A stretch of DNA of 64,000 nt from Mactra quadrangularis (GCA_025267735.1 CM046301.1:53587872-53651871), one strand, 5' to 3'; shown: positions 11,060-22,266, numbered from the stretch's first letter. The notes: generated from the sequence alone by a model not told the origin. A program made the numbers and translations.

Positions 11060-13681
11060 TTATAAAGTAATGTACGGTCTAATACATGTACAGCTTAAAG
11101 TAACCACAATAAACGTAAACATAACACTAAACATTTTAAAATATTCATAAGATTATATATCTCAATATGTCAATGCTAATTTTTAATACGTAAATACATG
11201 TATGTATAATATAAAATAAAAATATATATTAAAAAATAAAATATAAAAATAAAAATTTATGCATTTGCTAGGTTTCGAACCAGCGACCTCTTGAACTTTT
11301 CATGTCATATGCTTATTTCCGATCCTTCCGTTTAGCTGACTGAGCTATTTGGGTCCTAAAGTTGATCGCCTGTAACAATCGTTAAATACTGTAAAAAGGA
11401 CATTAAATATGGGGAAGATAATTTTGGAAGATGAATCGTCAATTTAGTGAGTTGTTATCAAATACAAATAAACTGCACTATCAAATTAAAAAAGCAATTA
11501 AATTGTGATTGAAAAAAAACGTATTAATGATAGTTATGAAATTTCAAGTAAAATAATCCCATGTACGATTTATTTGACATACTAATTAATTATGCACAGC
11601 GCTATTAATTAACTGAAAACCTTGTAATTAATATTTTGTATATAGACCCATAGACGTTCTTGTAAGAAACAGAACAGTTTTGCCTGTTCAATTTGTCAAG
11701 CGTTTTTGGCGAAGCATTTTACTGGCTCTGGTCGTTCCCAAACACCAAGTCATTCCTTTTTCTTAGAGAAGGGAAATTTGGCATGGTTACCAGAGCTGTT
11801 GATGTTTTGCTAGTACTTGGTCAAACGCTTTGTTTTCTGCGTTCGTCATCGTGAGATGACGAAACAACCTGCATGAGTCGTGTATGTGGTCGCACGATCA
11901 TGGCGCTCTATCCTGTCTCGCCACCCTACATTTAATGAAATAACTATATTGAAAACGATTTAATATTTCTTTCATCTTGAAAAAAATATTAATGAATACA
12001 TGTACACTTTAAAATGGATTAATTTGCTATGTCCATTTCATACAATTCTGTACTTATTACCCTTTCGAAAAATTCATAATGTTTTAAATCCAACCTCCTA
12101 TAATCGAAGACAGGAAGAGTGCCATGGTCAAAATGCAGTATTATGATAAACAAAATATATTCAAAAATACATAAAATGAATTTCTACGCACCCGGGTCAC
12201 GTCAGTGTAATGCATTGCTTCTCATATTTAAAATATGCAAACAATATGAAACCATTAAAATAGTTTTGTCGGAAAAATATTGGCATTTTGAGAGAGGTAG
12301 ATCGAGGAAGTTATAACTTTACCATCGGACTTACCTCGGCGATCTTCTATGCAGATAAATCTCGGATATCATAAGGTGAAAAAGTAGATCTACGAAGTTA
12401 GTTTCTGTAGTAATGTAGTCTGAACTGCACAGAAATACGACGTGTGAGACGTTGTTCTGATGTGATGATGAGATAAACGTGTAACAAGGTTATTATTAAA
12501 TGCTGACATGCAAATGACAAATGGACGTGTTTCTATGTATATAGAGACAGTCCAGGGCCATTTGCTATGACTTCTGAATGTTGTTTGTATAGCTAATTAG
12601 TAATCTAGCATACACATTTTTAATAATATTGATTTTACACGTCGATGTATAAACAACTTGCCAGGGAGTTAATCGTCGGACCTTATAGACCGGTAGTATT
12701 TCTACAATGTCTGATATCCGAGGTATATCTTCGTAGATGATCGCCGAGGTTGTTCCAAATGATTACTGAGTCAAAAATTTCAAATATTATCGGTCGTTTT
12801 CAGTTCCTCTGTTCGGTTAACATGTGGTATTGTATTTTATTTCGTATTCACGGTTCCATGTTCTAACAGAAACCAACATCTTATTATAGTATATAATAAT
12901 ACTTTTTAATATATCATGCTTGTTTGTTTGATTGTTTGTTGGTTTTAACGCCGTGGCAACACATTGTATAGGTCATATGACGACGGTCAGTCAACCTACT
13001 CACTCCTCCTGGAAAGGTTAAATCTCTGGATTTAGCTTTTAACCAACTACTAAGTACACACATCGTCAGTAACTGACAACTGCCCTACATAATTAAAAAT
13101 CTTTTGTAGGAGGGAAAATAGCCGTAGAAAGGCTTGGGCTAGCTATTTAGGGGCGCTTGTCTATTTCAGAGACATGACTTGTTATCCATTGTTGTTCACT
13201 GTCCAAACAATGCAGTTTTGTCTGCTCAACTAATATTGTTTTACCTGAGTTCCTACGAATTGTGAGAAAATAGGTTGAATTATATTCTGTGGAAATAAGG
13301 AATATATTAAATGAAAAAGAATGACTTTTTATCATTATTGTTTTATCATTATATTTATAATGTAGATCTACAATGTTATAAAGATATCTTACGTTTATAT
13401 AAAAAATGTCCTCTTTATCAGTATGATTGTAGGTTTATTTCCTGAGTTGCCCGCAAGACTGAAGTAAGAGCTTTGGATTAAAGAGCGAGTTACTACAGTC
13501 TTGAGAGCAACCCACCTTTTATATGATATACTTTAATGTAATTATGTACCTTTCATGTTTTATGAACTAAAATGTTCTACGATCTTTATTCCGCCTACTA
13601 CAGCATAAAATTAGGCATCGTTCAGCCATTGGTAAAATACAAGTATTGATGGTTTAAAGTTATATCTCCATAAAAATTTCG
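11060..13681. repeat. 2622-bp unit, copy 3
   Basis: Nearly identical to copy 2; one visible private change is 'tagaccggtag' near 12690 (copy 2 'tagactggtag'). Confidence 0.9.
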
Positions 13682-15700
13682 TTATAAAGTAATGTACGGT
13701 CTAATACATGTACAGCTTAAAGTAACCACAATAAACGTAAACATAACACTAAACATTTTAAAATATTCATAAGATTATATATCTCAATATGTCAATGCTA
13801 ATTTTTAATACGTAAATACATGTATGTATAATATAAAATAAAAATATATATTAAAAAATAAAATATAAAAATAAAAATTTATGCATTTGCTAGGTTTCGA
13901 ACCAGCGACCTCTTGAACTTTTCATGTCATATGCTTATTTCCGATCCTTCCCTTTAGCCGACTGAGCTATTTGGGTCCTAAAGTTGATCGCCTGTAACAA
14001 TCGTTAAATACTGTAAAAAGGACATTAAATATGGGGAAGATAATTTTGGAAGATGAATCGTCAATTTAGTGAGTTGTTATCAAATACAAATAAACTGCAC
14101 TATCAAATTAAAAAAGCAATTAAATTGTGATTGAAAAAAAACGTATTAATGATAGTTATGAAATTTCAAGTAAAATAATCCCATGTACGATTTATTTGAC
14201 ATACTAATTAATTATGCACAGCGCTATTATTGAACTGAAAACCTTGTAATTAATATTTTGTATATAGACCCATAGACGTTTTTGTAAGAAACAGAACAGT
14301 TTTGCCTGTTCAATTTGTCAAGCGTTTTTGGCGAAGCATTTTACTGGCTCTGGTCGTTCCCAAACACCAAGTCATTCCCTTTTCTTAGAGAAGGGAAATT
14401 TGGCATGGTTACCAGAGCTGTTGATGTTTTGCTAGTACTTGGTCAAACGCTTTGTTTTCTGCGTTCGTCATCGTGAGATGACGAAACAACCTGCATGAGT
14501 CGTGTATGTGGTCGCACGATCATGGCGCTCTATCCTGTCTCGCCACCCTATATTTAATGAAATAACTATATTGAAAACGATTTAATATTTCTTTCATCTT
14601 GAAAAAAATATTAATGAATACATGTACACTTTAAAATGGATTAATTTGCTATGTCCATTTCATACAATTCTGTACTTATTACCCTTTCGAAAAATTCATA
14701 ATGTTTTAAATCCAACCTCCTATAATCGAAGACAGGAAGAGTGCCATGGTCAAAATGCAGTATTATGATAAACAAAATATATTCAAAAATACATAAAATG
14801 AATTTCTACGCACCCGGGTCACGTCAGTGTAATGCATTGCTTCTCATATTTAAAATATGCAAACAATATGAAACCATTAAAATAGTTTTGTCGGAAAAAT
14901 ATTGGCATTTTGAGAGAGGTAGATCGAGGAAGTTATAACTTTACCATCGGACTAACCTCGGCGATCTTCTATGCAGATAAATCTCGGATATCATAAGGTG
15001 AAAAAGTAGATCTACGAAGTTAGTTTCTGTAGTAATGTAGTCTGAACTGCACAGAAATACGACGTGTGAGACGTTGTTCTGATACAATGATGAGATAAAC
15101 GTGTAACAAGGTTATTATTAAATGTTTACATGAAAATGACAAATGAACGTGTTTCTATGTATATAGAAACAGTCTAGGGCCTTTTTCTATGACTTCTGAA
15201 TGTTGTTTTTTAGCTAATTAGTAAAAAACAGGTCGTATTCTAAGTCATGCGTGTTATTGTACTTTAAATAATGGACTTTTGTACTATATAGGTGAATACG
15301 TTGATGCTTGAACAGCATTTTGCTGATTTAAACACACCACTTTGATATTTAATGTTTATTTTAAATATTGTAAATCTTCTTTGTAAATGTTTTATAAACA
15401 TGTGTATTAAAACAAGTGTAAACAAACCAAACTATAAAATTGTATAAATAATTCACCCCTAATTATTGGTGTGTAATTAAACTGGCCATACTTATTTACG
15501 CAATGTTTACGTGGACGACCTGTAGCATACAATTTTTTAGATAATATTGATTTTACACGTCGATGTATAAACAATAATAGTACTACTTGCCAGGGAGTTA
15601 ATCGCCGGACCTTATAACCTGGTTGTATTTCTACTACGTCTGATTTCCAAGGTACATCTTCGTAGATGATCGACGAGGTTGTTCCGAATGATACTCTAGA
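13682..15700. repeat. 2622-bp unit, copy 4, partial and diverged after 15083
   Basis: The copy is close to the others as far as 'gttctgat' at about 15082, then accumulates many substitutions (for example 'tacaatgatg' against 'gtgatgatg'). About 318 unrelated bases are present at 15220-15537. Recognisable unit sequence resumes at 15538 and stops near 15700; the distal half of the unit is absent. Confidence 0.85.
15220..15537. other. Extra segment inside unit copy 4
   Basis: No counterpart exists in copies 1-3, where the flanking sequences are adjacent. It contains no inverted termini or tRNA-like boxes that I could see. Whether it is an insertion here or a loss in the ancestor of copies 1-3 cannot be told from this window. 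Confidence 0.5.
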
Positions 15701-15847
15701 TGTGGTCAATGTTTTGTTGTAGACCCGAATGACGTCATTTTTACAATAATAATAGTAATGAGCGCCATAAGCGCTCGTTACAACATAAATGTGATTATTA
15801 TTCTATCTTTTATACGTTCAAAATATCGTTTTGTACAGATCATTAAA

Positions 15848-16375
15848 TATGTAGAGGTTTTTTAACAGGGCAATCGTGCCTTAAGGAAGATATCGGCACA
15901 CTTGCTTAGGTATTGGCCCGAGGGCTTTAGCCCGAGAGCTAATGCCGAGGAAAGTGTGCCGATATCGATTTAAGGCACACTTGCCTTGTTTCATAACCTT
16001 TTTATTGCATATGTTGACCAATGCATGTAATGATGATTTTTCTACAACAAAAATACAAATTTTTCTCTACGTAACGCGCTATTTTGCACGTTGACGTTAC
16101 GCCACATGTATTGTTTGTTTTTCCAAAGCCGAAACGTTGGAATCTAATGAATGCTTGTTATTAAACGTAAGTCTGGTTGTTGATTATCTCATTAATTTTC
16201 AATATGAAAAAAACAAACGTCGTAGAATTGAATAGCTTCTTGTTGAGAATTTCACGTGCGGAAAGTCTGCGGTTGTATAACTGCAGGTGCGTAATGACCG
16301 GAAGTTGCCTCAATATCAATTTTTGGCACACTAGGAAGTGAGCCAAATATCGATATTTTGGCACACTTGCTCAAT
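15848..16375. repeat. Hairpin-bearing repeat, copy a (about 528 bp)
   Basis: The first 150 bases form a long imperfect hairpin: 'aacagggcaa' then 'gtgccttaa', 'gatatcggcacactt', a centre at 'ggcccgagggctttagcccg', and the mirror ending in 'ggcacacttgcc' and 'cataacc'. The rest holds CpG-containing sequence and ends in a second small palindrome around 'tttggcacacta' and 'ttttggcacacttgctca'. No open frame is supported. Confidence 0.75.
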
Positions 16376-16903
16376 ACGTAGAGGTTATTAAACAGGGCAA
16401 GTGTGCCTTAAGGAAGATATCGGCACACTTGCTTAGGTATTGGCCCGATGGCTAATGCCGAGGAAAGAGTGCCGATATCGACTTAAGGCACACTTGCCCT
16501 GTTTCATAACCTTTTTATTGCATATGTTGATCAATGCTTGTAATGACGATTTTTCTACGACAAAAGTAGATCTACACTAGCTTTTTCTCGGCGTAACGCG
16601 CTATTTTGCACGTTGACGTTACGTCACATGTTTTGTTTTTTCAACGCCGAAACGTTGAAATCAAATGAACGCTTGTTATAAAACGTAATTCTGGTTGTTG
16701 ATTATCTCATTCATTTTTTATATGAAACAACACACGTCGTAAAATTGAATAGCTTCTTGTTGCTAATTACGTACGAATTTAACGTGCGGAAAGTCTGTCG
16801 TTGTTAAACTGCAGGTGCGTATTGACCAGAAGTTGCCTCAATATCGATGTTTGGCACACTAGGAAGTGAGCAAAATATCGATATTTTGGCACACTTGCTC
16901 AAT
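16376..16903. repeat. Hairpin-bearing repeat, copy b (tandem)
   Basis: Direct tandem copy of 15848-16375 starting again at 'cgtagaggttatt'. It has the same internal hairpin (16388-16513) with small differences and a shorter centre (ggcccgatggctaatgcc). The junction at 16375 is exact, so the two arose by tandem duplication or paired insertion. Confidence 0.75.
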
Positions 16904-16911
16904 ACTGGAAT

Positions 16912-17075
16912 GTATTGCCTACATTGAGACTATATTGGCGCAGTTTCTCGTCGATTTTGTTACTATTTATAGTAACATATGCAATAATGGAATATATTGA
17001 CCGCCTCGAGGTTTTATCGGCACACTTTCACAGCATTTTTGTTACTATCCATGCAAAATATAAATTCCAGTATTA
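16912..17075. repeat. Small element with 11-bp terminal inverted repeats
   Basis: Starts 'aatactggaat' (16912) and ends 'attccagtatt' (17065-17075), a perfect 11-bp inverted pair. It directly follows repeat copy b. The inside is AT-rich with no open frame. Confidence 0.4.
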
Positions 17076-17363
17076 AGCGAAAATAAAGAATCTGACAATG
17101 AAATCTGTACCTCTGAAATTGACCACTGTGTTACAATTCACAAGATATAACTCACTAATATCAAATGTTTGCATAATAAAGATACAATGACCTTTACTTT
17201 TATATATCAATTATCTATGCTGTAATCATATTTATTTAAGTTTAATATGCATGCATCTTCCCAACATTAAGCTTTTTTACCAAAGGTACATTGTATATCT
17301 CACCAAAATAGGAAATACTGTAGAATTTTCATGTTGCCATCGATGCATAATAAATGAATATTA

Positions 17364-17600
17364 GTGTCAGGGCGTACAATGGGTTGTGTGCTTCATGCTT
17401 CGTCCCCCAAGGAGTCGCTAGTTTGAATCCCTCTCCTCCACTTAAACGACCAAGGCTCGACAGAATTTGCTATGGACATAAATGTTACCATGGATATTCG
17501 TGCTTTGCTTGGGCAGCTGATACAAACCTTGTGAATACGGACATTATAACAGTACCATGGGATGTATGTGCTTACTATGTATTTTAAGGTGGCTTCTCTA
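17364..17600 (+). repeat. Degenerate tRNA-derived SINE-like block
   Basis: A tRNA-like arrangement can be seen: an A-box-like 'acaatgggttgtg' and a decayed B box 'agtttgaatccc' near 17419, followed by a non-tRNA body. Open frames of 77 and 99 codons overlap it on opposite strands and look incidental. Call is tentative. Confidence 0.3.
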
Positions 17601-17736
17601 TGTTCTAAAGTGGTTGCTTGTACGTAAAGGTAGTAAAATATGGTACAATACTGGCTTGTTGAACACCTTAGGGTAGTTGGGACATCTTGCACTCATGTTG
17701 CGATGTAAACCATTTAAATAAAATATTTGAAAAAAA

Positions 17737-18180
17737 ATGAAACATTAATTTTGTTTATTATATACTTGAAAATATACTATGATATTGACCAATGTTGTGA
17801 AAATTGCGTTAGGACTAAAAATCGAAAAAATGTCTGACGTAATTTTCACATTGCTCATTTGTGAAAAACGCGTACGCAATTTTCACAACTTGTGAAAGTT
17901 ACTAACGTGTTTTTCACGTTGTGAAAAACACGGGTTGTGAAAAATGAGGTTCAACAAAGCTATGTTGAACCTCATTTTTCACAACCCGTGTTTTTCACAA
18001 GCTGTGAAAAATGCGTGCGTGATTTTCACAAATACATGTAGTGTAAAAAAACGTTAGCATACAAATTTCATACGAGCATAGAAACGCATTTTTCACAACT
18101 TAAAATGTGATGAAAAAAGTGTTTGGATATTTTGAGTTTTTTTTGGTACGAACGCATTTTTCACACCTGAAAATTTTTAA
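17737..18180. repeat. Foldback repeat with a perfect 38-bp-arm palindrome
   Basis: The region is built of many 'tgtgaaaaa'/'tttttcaca' words. At its centre, 17919-17956 and 17963-18000 are perfect reverse complements (38 bases) around the 6-base spacer 'aagcta'. The first 220 bases recur in direct orientation at about 21418-21640, but there the palindrome is broken. Confidence 0.85.
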
Positions 18181-18865
18181 TTGCCAGCTGTATCTCAAGA
18201 TTCGACATTTTAGGTTTGCTATCGTTTCATGTGTACACCAAGGATGGACTAAGAGGGGTGGGGCGGAAGCGGAGTACCCTTCCCCTCGACATAGATAAGA
18301 GTTTTTGTTCGTTAAGAAAAGATTTTCAAGTAAAATAACAAATACTTTTGTTGTATAAATGATACTTATATATCATTTAATATTACTATCTAGGAACCAT
18401 ATTTTGCTTTAGAAAAAGTACAATAATTTTTGAATAGCATGATTTAAACACACTTGACAAAGGTCACTAGATGCTGCCACAAACAAACAAAGCTCTCAAT
18501 TTCAGAGATAATAATAGTACATTGTAAAACCATAAGGCCTGTTTTGTGAAAGTGACATAATTTTAGCAAACTTAAAGAAGAACATTGAATTATGCTATTG
18601 CACAAATATCAAAGCTCTAGGCTTAGCGGTTTCAGACGAAAAGATTTGTTTAATTACTTTTTTGTCATGGACCTAAGGGTAGTTGTGACATCTAGCGTCC
18701 GAGAAAAAATCGAGCGACGTCGTGACGTTAAGCTGTGTTAAACCGTATATGTCACAGAACGTATTATTACCTGATTGCTTATATAAGTGTAATTCGATAT
18801 TTTTAACTGTTTTCTGAGTGAACTGTTGACCGGTCAATAGTTTTGACTGTTTTCCGCGCGTGCTC

Positions 18866-18899
18866 TGACGTCACGTAATGACGTCACGTATTGACGTCA
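18866..18899. promoter_or_regulatory. Three CRE palindromes at 13-bp spacing
   Basis: TGACGTCA occurs at 18866, 18879 and 18892. This octamer is the consensus cAMP response element bound by CREB/ATF bZIP proteins. Here it may simply be a short tandem repeat inside transposon-like DNA; no gene start is visible nearby. The match is exact, the function is inferred. Confidence 0.4.
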
Positions 18900-19012
18900 C
18901 GAACTGTTACTGTACTTATGTAAAGGGAAGTAACTGCTATGGGATTTTAGACTTTACCAGACGCTTTAAACATGTCAAGTACTGTTAAAATAGTAATTGA
19001 TCAGGTAATAAA

Positions 19013-19184
19013 ACAGTTATTTTATGTGTGATTTGGGAACAGTCAAACGGTTGTCCCTCGATGTCAGGAATAGTGCTTTAAACTGTTTCCCTCGGCCTAC
19101 GGCCTCGGGAAACAGTTCAAAACACTATTCCCTCCACCTCGGACCAACAGTTTGACTGTTCCCTATCACACATGAAATAACTGT
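19013..19184. repeat. Imperfect long palindrome, about 85-bp arms
   Basis: 'acagttattt' plus 'atgtgtgat' on the left mirrors 'atcacacatgaaataactgt' on the right. Inside this, 'gggaacagtcaaac' mirrors 'gtttgactgttccc', and the centre is 'ctcggcctacggcctcgg'. The arms are about 80 percent alike by eye. The element lies just downstream of the CRE triplet and is probably part of the same repeat. Confidence 0.7.
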
Positions 19185-19587
19185 ATAATGTCACACTTGT
19201 GTGGCATATTCGATCGAATTTATCACGCATACATCATGTGACATATACGTTTGTGCAAATAAGTGATAAATGTCTCACCGTATATATCACACATTTAATA
19301 CGATAATCAAATTCTTAGTTGTCACGCATGCTCATGAAATTATCCTAAATAAATCAGTATATTTGATTTTACTTATTAGTTGATTTGGCTGAAATAAACT
19401 AAAAAATCATTTTTGTTTTAAAATGAAATTCAGCACATCTACAGGAAAGGTATTCAAAAGCAAGTGTCAATAAAATTGCTTTTTTATTTATGTAATTTTT
19501 TAGTACATGTTTCTATGCATTAAACTTGATAATGTAGTATTATGTACTAATATGATAAAAAATAAATAAAAAGTAAAAAAAATATTA

Positions 19588-19682
19588 TGGCAATGACTGG
19601 GTTTGAACCACCAATGTTTAGTTTTGAACTGTTTTAATGTTTCATTTCAATCATCTCATCCACTGCGCTATTATGGGTCCTA
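19588..19682 (-). repeat. Degenerate tRNA-derived SINE-like head
   Basis: Minus strand relative of the heads at 5250 and 6020: it starts 'aggaccc', has a decayed A box and the B box GGTTCAAACC (19600-19609). The middle is diverged. It shows the family has older members outside the tandem array. Confidence 0.5.
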
Positions 19683-20235
19683 ATATTTTACAGGTTAGCT
19701 GACATATATATAATGATAAGAGTCCCTTTATATTTACTAACTTCCGGCCCTTAGATATTCATATTGAAATTGTTAATAGTATTTTTCGTGTTTATAAAAT
19801 GTATAAATGCAACAAAATTAGTAAAACAAACTTTTATAATTCTTATTCATAGTTTTTAGTGAAAAAATAATGAAAAATATGTATTGTGATACCTGTAAAA
19901 GCCCTTAGGGGCCTTTTTGATCGTTCTACTGTACACAAATTATATAGACATGAGAAGATAATTGTTACACACATTTCTTTATTTTTTTGTGATTGATACT
20001 TAAATGTTTGTTATGACAATAAGTATTTAAATATAAAAATATATTTTACACAGTATAAAACATATTTATGTTTCCAGAGAAGTTTTAGATACATGAAATG
20101 TTCGTTTTTATTTACTAGACATGTTTAAAACTTTAGACGTGTGCTTTTGCTACAAACAAATTTATTGTTATTAATATTGTGTATAAGGATTCAAGGTTTT
20201 TATGATGTATTTCGGTGTAAACCAAAGTGCTTTGG

Positions 20236-20585
20236 TTCCGTTTTTTACGGTGATGAGGCACATTTTTTAGTGTTTGACTCTTCAGAGTTGAATACCCCGT
20301 CCTTTTTAGGGACAATTTTGGAAGAGTAGTCTCCCTTTTATTAGGGATCTGCTTTTCGAACCGTTTTAACTCTGTTTTCTACGGAGTTAAAGCGATTAAA
20401 CCTCTGTGTTCGGCTCTCTCGAGTTGAATACCCGTTCCTCTGTTAGGGAAAAGAAGGACGAGTAGTTCTCTCACTTTGCTGGGTGAGTTACTTTCCTCAG
20501 TTGCTGAGGACCTCTGGTCCCTCTGTGTGGAACAATGTGGAAAAGGTAGTTTTCCACTATTGCAAGGGAAAAATAAAAACACCCT
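20236..20585. repeat. Chain of consecutive short hairpins
   Basis: In about 350 bases there are successive small inverted repeats: tttaactc/gagttaaa, ctcac/gtgag, cctcag-ttg-ctgagg, ggacc-tct-ggtcc and gtggaaaa-ggtag-ttttccac, with weaker ones (ccgt/acgg, ttcc/ggaa, tccc/ggga) before and between them. Two diverged tandem copies of a block starting 'gagttgaatacccc' or 'gagttgaatacccg' make up the left half. It runs directly into the G-rich array. Function is unknown. Confidence 0.55.
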
Positions 20586-20591
20586 GGGAGA

Positions 20592-21215
20592 GAGTGGATC
20601 TATGAGTTGATTCTGGGGGTTCGGTCCTTGGAAGGGATGGTCCTAAGAGGGGTTGGTCCTATGGGCTGCTAGCTTTGGGGGGCTAGCCCTTGGGGTTGGT
20701 TCTTTGGTGGTTAGCCCTTAGGAGGCTTTGACTGAAGGGCTGAACCTGGGCGGCTGGTCCTGGGAGGCTATCCCTTTGGGGGTTGGCCCTTGAAGGGGTT
20801 CGCCCTTCGGGGCTGGCCTTGGAAGGCTGATCCTTGGAAGCTGGCCCTTGGGGGGCTGGTCCTGGGGAACTGGGCCTATGGGAGACCGGCCCTTTGGCTA
20901 GGGAGTGGATCTATGAGTTGACTCTGGGGATTCGGTCTTGGGAAGGGATGGTCCTGGGAGGGGTTGGGCCTTGGGGCTGCTAGCTCTTGGGGTTGGTCCT
21001 TTGCGGTTATCCCTTGGTAAGCTTGGTCTTGGAAGGGTACCTGGGCGGCTGGCCCTGGGGGGCTGGCCCTTCGGGGGCTGGTCCTAGGGGAACTGGGCAT
21101 ATGGGAGACCGGCCTTAGGTACGCCGGGCCTTTGGGACCGAGCCTTGGGGGGCTGGCACTTCGGGGGTTGGATTTTGGGGGACCCTTGGGACTGCTAGCC
21201 TTGGGTCAGGGGCGA
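20592..21215. repeat. G-rich degenerate array, higher-order period about 311 bp
   Basis: Built from words like 'ctggtccttggggg' and 'ctggcccttggggg'. A larger unit beginning 'gagtggatctatgagttga' at 20592 recurs at 20903. The plus strand has many runs of 3-6 G, so G-quadruplex formation is possible. The base composition is strikingly different from the AT-rich surroundings. The proline-rich open frame on the minus strand (21100-20876) is a by-product of the repeat. Confidence 0.8.
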
Positions 21216-21417
21216 TGATAAAATAATTTACTAGTTGATATACATGAATTATATTTTTATATACATTTTATTCAAATGTCAGCGGCGGATACATATACTC
21301 GCTGATTTAAATATTTAAACCGAATAATTATGTCACCGCGTGACATATACGTTTTGTTACATATGCGGTCTAACAAAGCAGTGCTTTACTGTCTAATTGA
21401 TAATGTTTGAAATTAAC

Positions 21418-21660
21418 TGAAACGTTAGTTTTGTTTATACTTAACGGTTTACTATCATTGAACACTTGTTGTGAAAGACTGCGTTTGGACTAAAAATCGA
21501 AAAAATGTCTAACGTGTTTTTCACATAATCATTTGTGAAAAAATGCGTACGCGTTTTTCACAACTTTCGAAAAACACGGTTTGTGAAAAATGAGGTTCAA
21601 CAGAGCTATAAACTAGGTCATTTTCACAACCAAATTGTGCAAAGGATTCAAAATACACAA
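21418..21660. repeat. Second, decayed copy of the 17737 foldback repeat
   Basis: Shares 'ggactaaaaatcgaaaaaat' plus 'gtct' and the 'tgtgaaaaa' words with 17800-17960, in the same orientation and about 3.68 kb apart. The second palindrome arm is mostly lost (only 'cattttcacaacc' remains). Confidence 0.7.
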
Positions 21661-21993
21661 TACACAAGTTCTCTCAAAACTCACAAGGTAATTTAGGTAT
21701 TTTCGGACAAATAAACGTCATTTTTAAACTTTGACGTCAAACGTCAAGAAACTATTTTATGCACTGTTAGATTATTTGCAAGCTTGAAAGCTAGATAATG
21801 TGACGTACAGCAAGAGTGTTTTTGTATTTTTAAGTTTACACGACTATTCATCCTTAAAAGTTTAAAAGCTTATAAAATGAATCTTATTACGTTACAGTTT
21901 AAACAAAAAATACACACAGAATATACTGAAGACGGGTTAAAGAAAACGTTTCATCAAGATACTAAATTACTTGACTTAAAGGTTTTCACTTGA

Positions 21994-22254
21994 CCCGGGT
22001 CAGTGGCCAGTTGGTAGCGCGCCGGGATTTGGAATCTCGGGTTCCGAAGGGGTATGTGTTCAAATACCACCCGGGGAGGTTATACCCTTTCATGAAAAGT
22101 TGACAATAATGTCAATTTTCCTCCATTGATAAGATATATAGAGAAGTTTTCGGCCGTGCGGAAGAGTAGGTGAGTACTGGTTATAGACAAGGGTCTAGGA
22201 AAGCTGGGTTGGGTGAGTCAAATTGTGTTAACACGGCGTTAAACCCCCAAAAAA
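21994..22254 (+). mobile_element. SINE family 1, complete, with 12-bp target-site duplication
   Basis: The tRNA-derived head reads 'ccgggtcagtggccagttgg' with 'tagcgcgccgg' and a decayed B box (gtgttcaaatacc). A conserved body follows ('gttataccct', 'tgacaataatgtcaatttt', 'ggttatagacaa'), then the tail 'acggcgttaaaccccc'. The perfect direct repeat gttttcacttga at 21982-21993 and 22255-22266 proves retrotransposition into this site. Relatives are at 41025 (minus), 48705 and 55043. Confidence 0.9.
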
Positions 22255-22266
22255 GTTTTCACTTGA

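Larger units (their letters stand above)
5816..15700. repeat. Tandem array of a 2622-bp unit, four copies (last one diverged)
   Basis: The sequence repeats with an exact period of 2622 bases: 'aagtaatgta' at 5821 recurs at 8443, 11065 and 13687. Copies are 5816-8437, 8438-11059, 11060-13681 and 13682 to about 15700. Copies 1-3 differ by only a handful of substitutions and no indel that alters the period. Copy 4 matches to about 15083 and is then clearly diverged, with an insertion at about 15220-15537. Contents of a unit: a tRNA-like head, a GC-richer block with a short hairpin, an inverted-repeat element and a truncated SINE. No open frame in the unit is convincing. Confidence 0.95.

Noticed and set aside
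17354..17692. 77- and 99-codon ORFs on opposite strands
   Set aside because: They overlie a degenerate tRNA-like SINE and have no domain.
20876..21100. Proline/serine-rich protein on the minus strand
   Set aside because: By-product of the G-rich degenerate repeat; the frame does not extend through the array.
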